Source: Prevotella sp.
GTDB taxonomy: Bacteria > Bacteroidota > Bacteroidia > Bacteroidales > Bacteroidaceae
NCBI GenBank assembly: GCA_022511075.1
Contig: JAFLSE010000004.1
Coordinates: forward strand, 1 to 38,186
Direction: 5' to 3'
DNA length: 38,186 nucleotides
Shown in pieces: positions 1-7,630 of this stretch. Below the pieces are notes generated by a model. The model had not been told where the DNA came from, searched no databases, and saw nothing but the letters and a program-made list of their open reading frames with translations. The position numbers and the translations under genes were made by a program. Each line of letters starts with the position of its first letter. Positions within the stretch are counted from its first letter, which is position 1.

Positions 1-51
1 TAAATTGCTCCGAAAACCTGCGGAATGCACCGCAAACCTCAAAAGCGAATG

Positions 52-83
52 CAAAGGTACGCACTTTTTAATTAACCGCCAAA
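52..83 (-). promoter_or_regulatory. Bacteroidota-type promoter firing leftward out of the window
   Basis: On the minus strand a TTTG (-33 box, 80-83) is followed after 20 bases by TACCTTTG (-7 box, 52-59), a full match to TTTG-N19/21-TAnnTTTG. Transcription would start near position 45 and leave the window, so the gene it serves lies off the left edge. A small inverted repeat (TGCGG at 19-23, CCGCA at 30-34) would lie in its 5' leader. Confidence 0.7.
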
Positions 84-113
84 CTTTTCAACGAGAAATT
101 TTAAAAATTAAAC

Positions 114-144
114 GCATTTTTATGCAACTATTGACCAATGTCAA
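114..144 (-). terminator. possible weak terminator after the amidase gene
   Basis: Two small hairpins lie downstream of the amidase stop at 175. They are TTGAC-CAAT-GTCAA (131-144) and GCAT-TTTT-ATGC (114-125), followed on the minus strand by T-rich sequence. The stems are only 4-5 bp, so this is a weak call. Confidence 0.3.
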
Positions 145-174
145 GCAAGAAACATATAATTACATTATAATATA

Positions 175-1206
175 TTACCACATTGGAGTGAATGGTGCGG
201 AAGGCATCATCAGGTCGTTGATGCATCCATGCAGTTCTTTGTTTGCGGATGTGTCCATCTTCAAAACGGGAGCACCCTCATTGAGATTGAGTTTTGACAA
301 CTCTATTCTGAATACCGACATCTCGTAGAAGAAACCGAAATAGTATATCAGGTTCTTTGCATCGGCAACACTGCGCCACTGGCTCGATGAGAGGTTAGGG
401 GCATCTTCAAGTCCGTAGCCAAGAGGCACAGCCACGTTGTTGAGCACCGTAAGCACCTGTGCGGCTGCCGTCTTATAGTCTACGGTATCGGGCACGTGCT
501 CAATGAAGAACGAGGCGCGGGCAAAGCGGTCTGGACTGCGCACAGTGCCCGGCAGTTGGTTTGCACCGCCGATGTTTTTCCAATAGTTGTTTATGGCAAG
601 CATCTGCTGGAAAGGAGGGTCGTTGGTAAGCACACGATAGTCGCGCGACTTGTAAACATCGAGATGCCCTTTCTGGAACTCCATTACAAGCGTATTGCCC
701 GATTGGTCGGTAATCGCCCAGTGAAGAGCAGCCTCCGTGCCGCCGTCGAAGTCTTTTCCGTAGATAGCAAACTCGTTGGCTTCGAGCCACTCGTTCACTT
801 CGTCAACGGTAGCGAAGTTGTCGAGGAAATAGCTTACCAACACGGCAAGACTCATAGAACGCAGCTCACCGTTAAGCGACTGGCGATAGATAGAGCCTTT
901 GCAGAAGAGGGCATTCATCACAAGTCCCTTTTCGTTCATACCCTCGGTAGCACCGCCGTCGTAGGACACGGCAAGCACAGAGCCATACTTTGACTTCCAG
1001 TGGAAAGTATTGCCCGACGGCATACCTTGCTTCTGCATACCACGTGGATATACATAGAGGTTTGTGGGAATAGGCGTGCGCCAGTCGAGTGTGCGCCCTA
1101 CGAGAGTGAGATTGTCACGCCCGAGGAATACGACTCTTGAGCATGCCAAAGCCTCGCCAATACCCAATAGGAGGGCGAAGGCAAAAATGAACAATTTGGT
1201 TTTCAT
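175..1206 (-). CDS. Exported linear-amide C-N hydrolase (penicillin V acylase / bile salt hydrolase family)
   Basis: This is an Ntn-hydrolase of the choloylglycine hydrolase family (PF02275), 343 aa, which cleaves amide bonds in substrates such as conjugated bile salts, penicillin V or N-acyl signals. Residues 1-21 form a signal peptide ending AlaLeuAla. Cys22 follows directly, in the context C-S-R, so signal peptidase removal would expose it as the N-terminal nucleophile. The -3 residue is Ala, not the Leu/Val/Ile of a lipobox, which argues against lipidation. Further family marks are GRTLDW (37-42), NEKGL after a GGATEGM segment, TNDPPF in mid-protein, and a late SPDRFARASF segment with the conserved Arg. 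It lies 63 bp after dnaA on the same strand. No clear promoter of its own is visible, so it may be read through from dnaA. Whether bile salts or another acyl amide is the substrate cannot be decided from sequence. Confidence 0.88.
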   Translation of the reverse strand: MKTKLFIFAFALLLGIGEALACSRVVFLGRDNLTLVGRTLDWRTPIPTNLYVYPRGMQKQGMPSGNTFHWKSKYGSVLAVSYDGGATEGMNEKGLVMNALFCKGSIYRQSLNGELRSMSLAVLVSYFLDNFATVDEVNEWLEANEFAIYGKDFDGGTEAALHWAITDQSGNTLVMEFQKGHLDVYKSRDYRVLTNDPPFQQMLAINNYWKNIGGANQLPGTVRSPDRFARASFFIEHVPDTVDYKTAAAQVLTVLNNVAVPLGYGLEDAPNLSSSQWRSVADAKNLIYYFGFFYEMSVFRIELSKLNLNEGAPVLKMDTSANKELHGCINDLMMPSAPFTPMW

Positions 1207-1269
1207 AATTCTTTTTGTCTTTTAGTTATTATACTTTGGTCTATAAAAAAGTTCTTTGGTACTTGGCTG

Positions 1270-2604
1270 TCAGCTACGCTTCAGCTTCAGCGAGGTCTCA
1301 ATGCTGGTAACCTCGTCGGCAAAAGCCTTGTCAACCTTCATTCTGCTCTCCACGGCATTGCAACTGTGAATGACGGTGGAGTGGTCGCGCTTGCCTATGA
1401 GCAGACCGATGCGCGAGGCTGGCATCTTGGTGTGCTTCTGTGCAAGATACATAGCCACCTGACGGGCAACGACATACTCGCGCTTGCGACTGCGCGACAT
1501 AACACTCTGCTGCGTTACGTTGTAGTGATTGCACACCTTCTCCACTATGTCGTCCACGGTGAGGGGCTTGTCGTCAATCTTCACGGCACGCTTTATCACG
1601 CGCTCGGCAAGATGCATATCAATCTTCCTGTTGTAGACTACGGAATAGGCAAGGAAAGAGTTGATTATGCCTTGCAGGTCGCGCACGCTGCCGTTGGCAC
1701 TCTCAGCAATGAACTGTATCACGTCGTCGGGAATGTCGAGTCCGTCGTGCTCGCACTTGCTCTTCAGTATGTCTATGCACAGCTGCACGTTGGGTTTTTC
1801 GAGTTCCGCCACAAGTCCGCACTTGAAGCGAGTGAGCAGGCGGTCGTTGAAGTTATGCAAGTCTGCCGGTGGTCTGTCCGAGGCGAGCACTATCTGTTTG
1901 CCAAGGCGGAACAGGTGGTTGAAGATATGGAAGAAAGTGTCAACCGTCTTGTCAGTAGCCCACTCCTGTACATCGTCAACAATGAGTACATCGAGCGACT
2001 GGTAGAAATTGATAAAGTCGTTTGTCTTGTTATTACGCACAGACTCGGTATATTGCACCTGAAACGTGCGCGCTCCTACATAGAGTACACGCTTCTTTGA
2101 ATAAAGTTCCTTGCAGCGCACACCAATGGCGTTGATAAGGTGGGTCTTGCCGCAACCCGAAGGTCCGTAAATGAAGAACGGATTGAATGTTGACTTACCC
2201 GGATGTTCCGCCACCGAAAGACCAATGGAGCGCGACAGTCTGTTGCTCGTTCCTTCTATGAAGGTGTTGAAAGTCTGGTGGGCATTGAGCTGCGAGTCCA
2301 AATCCTGCTCGTCTTTGTCCTTCTTGGGTGCTGCCTCCTGCTTGCTGTCCTTCTTCAGCTTGTATACAAGACGCACGTCCTTGCCGAAATACATGCCTAT
2401 GCTCTTTGAAAGAAGCGCCACATAGTGCTCCTCCAAATACTCATAGACAAACATACTCGGAAGTTGCAGCAACAGCTTCTTTTCGCTCTCGGAATAGCTT
2501 CCATACTCGATGGGGCTAAACCAAGTGCCATACTGCTGTTCGCTTACATTCTCGCGTATGTATTCCAGACAATTGTCCCACAGCGTCTTGTATTTGTCTT
2601 GCAT
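1270..2604 (-). CDS. dnaA: Chromosomal replication initiator protein DnaA
   Basis: DnaA is the ATP-dependent initiator that binds DnaA boxes and melts the origin. From the start used here the protein is 444 aa. It has an N-terminal helicase-loading domain beginning MQDKYKTLWDNCLEYIRE, a charged linker near 85-105, and an AAA+ core with Walker A GPSGCGKT (147-154) and Walker B VLIVDDVQ (206-213). A C-terminal box-binding domain carries GKRDHSTVIHS (404-414). The open frame extends 11 codons further upstream to 2637. However, a TTG-N20-TAACTTTG promoter at 2635-2665 overlaps that upstream ATG, so the transcript would begin after it. The ATG at 2604 is therefore preferred and also matches the usual N-terminus in Bacteroidales. 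No DnaA-box cluster was seen beside the gene. Confidence 0.97.
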   Translation of the reverse strand: MQDKYKTLWDNCLEYIRENVSEQQYGTWFSPIEYGSYSESEKKLLLQLPSMFVYEYLEEHYVALLSKSIGMYFGKDVRLVYKLKKDSKQEAAPKKDKDEQDLDSQLNAHQTFNTFIEGTSNRLSRSIGLSVAEHPGKSTFNPFFIYGPSGCGKTHLINAIGVRCKELYSKKRVLYVGARTFQVQYTESVRNNKTNDFINFYQSLDVLIVDDVQEWATDKTVDTFFHIFNHLFRLGKQIVLASDRPPADLHNFNDRLLTRFKCGLVAELEKPNVQLCIDILKSKCEHDGLDIPDDVIQFIAESANGSVRDLQGIINSFLAYSVVYNRKIDMHLAERVIKRAVKIDDKPLTVDDIVEKVCNHYNVTQQSVMSRSRKREYVVARQVAMYLAQKHTKMPASRIGLLIGKRDHSTVIHSCNAVESRMKVDKAFADEVTSIETSLKLKRS

Positions 2605-2634
2605 AAGAACAGATTGGTTTTTCACTTTGGTTTG

Positions 2635-2665
2635 CAAAGTTAATATAAAAATTTATATCCTGCAA
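2635..2665 (-). promoter_or_regulatory. dnaA promoter
   Basis: Minus strand: CTTG carries the -33 TTG at 2663-2665. A 20-base gap follows, then TAACTTTG at 2642-2635 (-7). The expected start of transcription is near 2628, giving a leader of about 24 nt to the ATG at 2604. This promoter excludes the longer dnaA reading frame. Confidence 0.7.
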
Positions 2666-2685
2666 GCATGCAAACACATATTTTC

Positions 2686-2710
2686 AAAAAAACTTTTGTG
2701 ATATATCACA
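2686..2710 (-). terminator. Palindrome plus T-tract after plsC; terminator or operator
   Basis: A perfect 14-bp palindrome (TGTGATATATCACA, 2697-2710) lies 12 bp after the acyltransferase stop. On the minus strand it is followed by AAAAG and seven T's (2692-2686). As RNA it would form a 5-bp stem with a TATA loop, so termination of the 6.7-2.7 kb operon is plausible. It also lies about 32 bp upstream of the dnaA -33 box and could be a protein-binding site instead. Confidence 0.45.
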
Positions 2711-2722
2711 GTATTCTGACTG

Positions 2723-3490
2723 TCATTGGTCTGGATTTTCGACATATCCCTGATATTGCTCGTCGAGTGTGCTCATCACCGAGTCGTATGCCTGACGCAT
2801 TGTTGCCTGCACGTTTTGAGAGCCTTCGCCAACAGGGTAGATAGGCTGATGTATTGTGAGGCGCAGGGGATGCCATTTCACTAAGCGCCAACTGCGTGTG
2901 CGCGGCATCACGTCGAAAGAGCCGTTGATGGTGAGGGGCACAACAGGCAGCTGCAACTCGTCGGCAAGCATAAAAGCTCCTTTGCGGAAAAGCCCCATGT
3001 GACCTGTAAACGTGCGTGCACCTTCGGGGAATACCACCACGCTGTAGCCTCCGTCGGAGAGTATCTTGCGTGCGGCATCGTAGGTGGCTTTTACTTTGCT
3101 CGGTCCTCGCTTGTCAACAAATATCTGGTGACTCTTATGGCATGCGTAGCCAACGAAAGGCATCTTTCGGAGTTGCCATTTCATCATCCACTTGAAGTTG
3201 CGCCCAAGAAAACCATATATAAGAAATATGTCAAAAGCTCCTTGGTGGTTCGACACAAACACGTAGGGGCAGTCTTTCTCTATATTCTGCCGTCCTTCCA
3301 CGGTGACGGGCAGCAGGAATATGCGCGTGATGACCTTTGCCCACCAACGCCCTGGATAGTAGCCCCAAAAGTGTCCACTGCCGAAAGTCATACCCAAAGC
3401 CACTGCCGTAGCGGTGATGATTGTGGCGATGACGGTGACAGGCAGCGCCACTAACAACTGATATACGCAATATAAAAATCTTACTATCAT
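2723..3490 (-). CDS. 1-acyl-sn-glycerol-3-phosphate acyltransferase (PlsC-like)
   Basis: The predicted reaction is transfer of an acyl chain to lysophosphatidate, giving phosphatidic acid for membrane phospholipids. The protein is 255 aa, normal for the family. The N-terminal 1-38 region is hydrophobic and likely anchors it in the inner membrane. The acyltransferase signature is present as NHQGAFD (81-87, the His/Asp pair of HxxxxD), and the glycerol-phosphate binding block appears as FPEGART (154-160). It is the last gene of a tight four-gene unit, 12 bp after the metallophosphoesterase stop. A related role as an ornithine-lipid or other lyso-lipid acyltransferase cannot be excluded. Confidence 0.88.
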   Translation of the reverse strand: MIVRFLYCVYQLLVALPVTVIATIITATAVALGMTFGSGHFWGYYPGRWWAKVITRIFLLPVTVEGRQNIEKDCPYVFVSNHQGAFDIFLIYGFLGRNFKWMMKWQLRKMPFVGYACHKSHQIFVDKRGPSKVKATYDAARKILSDGGYSVVVFPEGARTFTGHMGLFRKGAFMLADELQLPVVPLTINGSFDVMPRTRSWRLVKWHPLRLTIHQPIYPVGEGSQNVQATMRQAYDSVMSTLDEQYQGYVENPDQ

Positions 3491-3502
3491 CGTTTTCCTC
3501 CT

Positions 3503-4516
3503 TTACTTGTTTGTAGTTTTCAATGTTATTACACATATCTCGCCCGGAACTCCGAAGCGGAATGGAATGAATCCGCCCATACCGGTACTTACATTTATGA
3601 AACGTCCGTCGTGTTCTGCAACTCCTGCCCATACATCATAGAAATATTTCACGGGCGACCAGCCGAAAAGCATAAACTGCGATGCGTGAGTATGACCGCA
3701 GAGGGTGAGTTGTGCATTACTTTGTTTCAATATCTTGTCATGCCAATGTGTAGGGTCGTGCTGTAGCAGTATTACAAAGTCATTGGGCGATACGCCCTGC
3801 AATGTCTTGCCGAGATTGCCCATCATCGGGAAGCGTCGTCCGTCGCCGTCGTTCTCCATGCCTGCTATCACTATTGAGGGTGCTGCTTTTGTGCTGTCAT
3901 TTGATGCTGCACCATGCATAATGCGGCGGTTGTCGTTCATCAACACAGTCCAGCCGGCTTGTTCTTCCAATGCTATCGTCTCGCGCAGATTTTTTTCCTT
4001 TTGCTTTGGAGATGCATCGCGTACATAGATGGGATAGTCGTGGTTGCCGAGGCAGGAATATACGCCGTCTTTTGCACGGAGTTTTTTCAGAATGTTTATG
4101 TGTGGGCGTATTTCCGAAGGCACAAGATTCTGTATGTCGCCTGTAAACACTATCAAGTCGGGGTGCTGTGCGTTTATAGAATCTATATTGCGTGCCAAAA
4201 GCTGCTGTTTGTCAGTGCCGTAAGTTCCCAAATGGGCATCGGAGAAATGCACTATCTTATAGCCGTCGAACTCGGCAGGAAGGTCGTCGAAGGTAAGTGT
4301 TATATGGCGCACGTCAAGTTTGTCGAAACCTATGGTGCACCCATATATAATAATGTATATAGCGAAAGCCACCACGGCACCGCCAACCCAGTTGCCGTAG
4401 TTGTGGCGTGTGTGAAACAAGTGCATAATGCCCCATCCTACAAGCCAGCACACGAAATATGCCAAGGCTATGAGCGTGAGGATTATCAAAGAGAAGATTA
4501 TTACCCTTATAAGCAT
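3503..4516 (-). CDS. Membrane-anchored metallophosphoesterase (YkuE/LpxG-like)
   Basis: A calcineurin-like phosphoesterase of 337 aa. Two hydrophobic segments (about 4-28 and 44-64) place the enzyme at the inner membrane. The metal-binding motifs occur in order: SDAH (92-95), TGD (125-127), GNHD (157-160), the LLQHDPTHW histidine block near 250-258, and GHTH (274-277). The family includes phosphodiesterases and UDP-2,3-diacylglucosamine hydrolases such as chlamydial LpxG. Its position next to an acyltransferase gene fits a lipid role, but the substrate is not determined. It sits 7 bp after dihydroorotase and 12 bp before the acyltransferase. Confidence 0.85.
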   Translation of the reverse strand: MLIRVIIFSLIILTLIALAYFVCWLVGWGIMHLFHTRHNYGNWVGGAVVAFAIYIIIYGCTIGFDKLDVRHITLTFDDLPAEFDGYKIVHFSDAHLGTYGTDKQQLLARNIDSINAQHPDLIVFTGDIQNLVPSEIRPHINILKKLRAKDGVYSCLGNHDYPIYVRDASPKQKEKNLRETIALEEQAGWTVLMNDNRRIMHGAASNDSTKAAPSIVIAGMENDGDGRRFPMMGNLGKTLQGVSPNDFVILLQHDPTHWHDKILKQSNAQLTLCGHTHASQFMLFGWSPVKYFYDVWAGVAEHDGRFINVSTGMGGFIPFRFGVPGEICVITLKTTNK

Positions 4517-4523
4517 TGTATCA

Positions 4524-5906
4524 CTATAGTTTTTGTCTGAACGAGATTTCCTCGCCTATATACTCCTTGTCAACATTGCTGCCGTCGTACACCTCGTGAC
4601 CGTTGCATATCGTGCGCTCCACCTTCCAGTTGAAGGTGTGTCCCTCCAACGGACTCCAGTTGCATTTGCTCTTTATGCACTCTTTTGTTACAGTCCACGG
4701 CGACGACGGGCGCACCATAACAAGGTCTGCCTTATAGCCACGGCGTATGAAACCGCGGTTGCTTACTCCAAAAAGCTGTGCCGGGTTGTGACACATTAGT
4801 TGCACAAGTTGCCCTATTGAAAGTTCGTCATTATCTACAAGTTCGAGCATTGCCACAAGCGAGAACTGCACCATGGGCATGCCCGATGCTGCCTTGCTAC
4901 ACCCTCCCTGCTTTTGCGAAAGCAGGTGCGGTGCGTGGTCGGTGGCAACTACGTCTATGACCCCTTCTTTAAGCCCTTTACGCAATATCGTGCGGTCGGA
5001 ATTAGTCTTTATTGCCGGGTTTACCTTTATCTTCGATCCAAGTTGCTGCATGTCGTCTTCAGTAAACAGCAGATGCCCCACCACAGCCTCCGCGGTAATC
5101 ATCTTATCGTTTAGCGACTTGCCATTGTTATGCACCGCAAGCGCCATAACTTCTTCCAGCGTGGATATATGGGCAATGTGCAGACGGGCATTGTGCTCCT
5201 CCGCAAGTTCTATGGCAAGTGATGTGCTGCAGCAACAAGCTTCCCTACTGCGTATCTGACTGTGCATACACAAATCAGGGTCATCGCCAAATCTCGCCTT
5301 GACTTTCGCCATATTCTCATTTATGAGTGAGGTATCTTCGCAATGCGCTATAATTGGCAAACCTACGTTTACAGCATTACTAAACACGGCATCGAGCGAC
5401 TTCATGTCGTCTACGAGCATATTGCCTGTACTTGAACCCATAAACAACTTTATGCCTGGTATGCGATGAATGTCAAGACGGGCAAACTCACAGGCATTAT
5501 CGTTGGTTGCACCAAAGAAGAAGGAATAGTTTACATGGCTCTTTTGCCTTGCAAGGCTAAACTTTTCATCAAGAGCCTCTAATGTAGTTGTCTGCGGATT
5601 GCAGTTGGGCATGTCGAAATAGGTCGTAACACCACCAGCCGCAGCAGCACACGATTCTGTGTCTATATCGGCTTTCTCGGTAAGTCCTGGTTCACGGAAA
5701 TGAACATGACTGTCGATAACTCCGGGCAGCAAATAGCATCCCTTTGCATCAACTATATTAATGTTTTCTGTTGTGTCGTGGAAACTTGCAGGCAATGCCT
5801 CCTTGCCTAAAAAGACTTCTTCAATGCAATCATCGGAAATGAGGACGGAGCCTTCGGCGACTTCTCCCTCATTAACAATATTGGCGTTACATATTATGGT
5901 TTTCAT
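4524..5906 (-). CDS. pyrC: Dihydroorotase, class I
   Basis: The enzyme interconverts N-carbamoyl-aspartate and dihydroorotate, the third step of pyrimidine synthesis, in the cytoplasm. It is 460 aa, of the long class I amidohydrolase type. Visible metal and active-site elements are HVHFREPG (67-74), the candidate carboxylated lysine in GIKLFMGSS (K153), IAHCED (His188), IAHIS (His246) and ATDHAPH (Asp323). The closely related allantoinases and hydantoinases share this layout. The class I arrangement and the usual Bacteroidales gene order favour dihydroorotase. An unusual run of three cysteines lies at about 224-226. It is the second gene of the four-gene unit, 6 bp after the lipoprotein. Confidence 0.92.
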   Translation of the reverse strand: MKTIICNANIVNEGEVAEGSVLISDDCIEEVFLGKEALPASFHDTTENINIVDAKGCYLLPGVIDSHVHFREPGLTEKADIDTESCAAAAGGVTTYFDMPNCNPQTTTLEALDEKFSLARQKSHVNYSFFFGATNDNACEFARLDIHRIPGIKLFMGSSTGNMLVDDMKSLDAVFSNAVNVGLPIIAHCEDTSLINENMAKVKARFGDDPDLCMHSQIRSREACCCSTSLAIELAEEHNARLHIAHISTLEEVMALAVHNNGKSLNDKMITAEAVVGHLLFTEDDMQQLGSKIKVNPAIKTNSDRTILRKGLKEGVIDVVATDHAPHLLSQKQGGCSKAASGMPMVQFSLVAMLELVDNDELSIGQLVQLMCHNPAQLFGVSNRGFIRRGYKADLVMVRPSSPWTVTKECIKSKCNWSPLEGHTFNWKVERTICNGHEVYDGSNVDKEYIGEEISFRQKL

Positions 5907-5912
5907 GTGCTG

Positions 5913-6680
5913 TTATTGTCCTGAGGCTGTAGTTGACGGAGGTACGGCAGCCGTATCGGCAGGCACATCGGGCATAGGTGCCATATCAAGCAGTCCTTGC
6001 TGGTGAGCCTCTATCTCACGAGCCACCTTGCAGTACTCGCGCACATACGGATCGTTCTTAAATGCATCGGTAGCCTTGCTGAGAATGAACTCTAACTGCG
6101 GAGTGAGTACAGGATACTGATAACCGCTCGTCACCATCATAAACACGCCAGGACCGAGCGCATTGTCGAAATTGGCAGAAATGAAATCGGTCACAAGTTG
6201 GTCTTCCTCGCTTACTATCTTCTGTGCTTCAACTTCAAGTTGTGAAGCAATAGTTTCCTCGTCTATGCCGTCGAGCATCATCTGGCTGTGTCGGTGTCCG
6301 AGTTCCTGCATTTGTGCGTGCAATTGCTTTTGCTTATCCAGAAATTCGTATAGTGTCTTATTGAGCGGAGTACCGTCAACAGTCTGTGTCGCGTTATCAA
6401 TCTTTATGGTTATAGGACCTTCCTCAAGCACCACTGGCATTTGGAAGCCGTCCATAAGAAGCATTGCCAACTTCACGGTGTCGAGCGTACCATTGAGTTG
6501 GAACTCGCCGTGCACCACCTCGCAAGAGTCGATGTTCTTTACCTCACCATCTTTCATGGCAGCAAGGAACATCTTTGACCCGTCAAGATAGGACACAGAT
6601 GAAGTACCGTCGATTTTGTATGATTTAGCGCACGATGCAAGAGTTGCAACAACCGCCATCAAATAAAATATCTTGTTCAT
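5913..6680 (-). CDS. DUF4369-domain lipoprotein
   Basis: From the start used here the product is 255 aa. It begins with a lipoprotein signal ending LeuAlaSer-Cys17. A beta-rich DUF4369-type domain follows at about 20-115, with the family's 'hGxFxhxGxxD...GxhxhxhD...VxGTPLN' pattern. Beyond it are a charged helical stretch and a Pro/Thr/Ala-rich tail. Many family members carry a C-terminal thioredoxin fold, which I do not see here. Its role is unknown and its location is the periplasmic face of a membrane. The frame extends to 6701, but TACATTTG at 6701-6708 would be the promoter -7 box, so the ATG at 6680 is preferred. First gene of the pyrC-phosphoesterase-plsC unit. Confidence 0.8.
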   Translation of the reverse strand: MNKIFYLMAVVATLASCAKSYKIDGTSSVSYLDGSKMFLAAMKDGEVKNIDSCEVVHGEFQLNGTLDTVKLAMLLMDGFQMPVVLEEGPITIKIDNATQTVDGTPLNKTLYEFLDKQKQLHAQMQELGHRHSQMMLDGIDEETIASQLEVEAQKIVSEEDQLVTDFISANFDNALGPGVFMMVTSGYQYPVLTPQLEFILSKATDAFKNDPYVREYCKVAREIEAHQQGLLDMAPMPDVPADTAAVPPSTTASGQ

Positions 6681-6700
6681 GTAGTTTCTTAATTTTGGCA

Positions 6701-6732
6701 CAAATGTACAACGATATATTGAGGTACGAAAA
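6701..6732 (-). promoter_or_regulatory. promoter of the DUF4369-pyrC operon
   Basis: Minus strand TACATTTG (6708-6701) matches the -7 box exactly. A TTTT about 20 bases upstream is an imperfect -33 box. Transcription would start near 6695, giving a short leader to the ATG at 6680. Confidence 0.5.
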
Positions 6733-6767
6733 AAAATTTATTCAATTTAGCAAAAAAGGTTGATATT

Positions 6768-7172
6768 TTACATTTTTTTTGTGTCTTTCTCCAGTTCGGC
6801 ATCAATTCTGTATGCCGTATATAGTTGCAGCACTGCCGCTATAAGCAGCGTCACAACCCAGTTATTGTGTACATATTGTAGCCAAGTGAGAAGGTCGAGA
6901 CCGAGAAAGTCGTAACTGTGGTTGGCGAACATCATAACGGCAGTGAACAGCAGAAGGAAGTCGCTCACCATTACAATGCGGCGCAAGCGTCGGATTACAA
7001 AGTTTGTGCCCTCATAGCGCTGGCGCAGTTGCATTATCACAAAAGCCACAGCACCCACACCATATATATAAGGTGCAGCCGCAAACATCAGCACAAAGCA
7101 CAGGCAACCAACCACCATCATTACGGCACCAATGGTAAATATGGCACTCTCCGTTTTAGTCAGCTGTCTCAT
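6768..7172 (-). CDS. Small integral membrane protein, unknown function
   Basis: A 134-aa protein with about four hydrophobic segments (roughly 10-30, 32-48, 66-85 and 100-122) and charged ends. A basic stretch (LRQRY...RRLRRI, 48-66) would form the cytoplasmic loop between the second and third segments. I recognise no catalytic motif. Its start lies 17 bp inside the end of the ftsB-type gene, so the two are translationally coupled and probably act in the same envelope or division context. A T-rich stretch (6768-6780) coincides with its 3' end. Confidence 0.75.
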   Translation of the reverse strand: MRQLTKTESAIFTIGAVMMVVGCLCFVLMFAAAPYIYGVGAVAFVIMQLRQRYEGTNFVIRRLRRIVMVSDFLLLFTAVMMFANHSYDFLGLDLLTWLQYVHNNWVVTLLIAAVLQLYTAYRIDAELEKDTKKM

Positions 7173-7503
7173 CGTTTATTTTTGTAGTCTTTTCAAGGTC
7201 GGTGTTAAGCACAAAAATGTCCTCGTCGTCGTACTTCATAAAATATCGCTCACGGGCAATCTTCTCAATAGCACGCGGGTCGCTATCCATCTGTCGCAAC
7301 GTAATGCTGTCGTTAACATATTGCAACCTCAGCGCAGATATTTCATCTTCCAACAAATTGATGGAACGCCTGTTTTTCAGATGTCTGTACCAACTGTTCT
7401 CGCCAACAAAACCTACAAATGTTATAGCACAAACAAGCACGACGGCATATTTAAGCCATCCTATCCTCATGAATAATAAAAGCAGACTCTTTGCCTTGTT
7501 CAT
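7156..7503 (-). CDS. ftsB: FtsB/DivIC-family septum formation initiator
   Basis: A small bitopic divisome protein of 115 aa. It has a short basic N-terminus, one membrane helix (about 17-34), a periplasmic coiled coil (about 36-72, NRRSINLLEDEISALRLQ) and the conserved block DPRAIEKIARERYFMK (75-90) typical of PF04977. In the FtsQLB complex these proteins link early division proteins to septal peptidoglycan synthesis. It overlaps the next gene by 17 bp. The start lies 4 bp from one arm of a perfect 22-bp inverted repeat whose spacer carries the likely promoter, an arrangement discussed separately. Confidence 0.88.
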   Translation of the reverse strand: MNKAKSLLLLFMRIGWLKYAVVLVCAITFVGFVGENSWYRHLKNRRSINLLEDEISALRLQYVNDSITLRQMDSDPRAIEKIARERYFMKYDDEDIFVLNTDLEKTTKINDETAD

Positions 7504-7507
7504 AAAA

Positions 7508-7605
7508 AAGTTTCGGTTTTTATTCTTTTATCTGCTGCAAAATTACATAAAATAGTTGTAACCTCGCACATTTAATATGATAAAAAAGAATAAAAACCGA
7601 AACTT
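7508..7605. repeat. 98-bp element with perfect 22-bp inverted terminal arms
   Basis: Positions 7508-7529 and 7584-7605 are exact reverse complements over 22 bases. The arms begin AAGTTTCGG and end CCGAAACTT, and mismatches start at once on both sides. The 54-bp spacer (7530-7583) contains the TAATTTTG -7 box that would drive ftsB. The element fills most of the gap between the ftsB start (7503) and the stop of the barrel gene (7631). Possible identities are an invertible promoter segment, a small MITE-like element, or an RNA structure. No flanking target-site duplication is visible and no recombinase gene lies in the window. Confidence 0.85.
7538..7545 (-). promoter_or_regulatory. -7 box of the ftsB promoter
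   Basis: Minus strand TAATTTTG (7545-7538), followed by CAGC, is a typical Bacteroidota -7 element. No good TTTG lies 19-21 bases upstream, so the -33 box is weak. Transcription would start near 7531 and the leader would contain the left arm of the inverted repeat. Confidence 0.5.
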
Positions 7606-7630
7606 AATGTTTTTTTAAGATATTTTCTTT

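Noticed and set aside
2697..2710. CRP-type binding site
   Set aside because: The half-sites TGTGA and TCACA match, but the central spacing is 4 bp and not the 6 bp of CRP sites, so it is reported only as an unassigned palindrome.
2605..2722. Chromosomal origin beside dnaA
   Set aside because: No cluster of TTATNCACA-type DnaA boxes or clear unwinding element is seen. The gap holds only the dnaA promoter and the palindrome.
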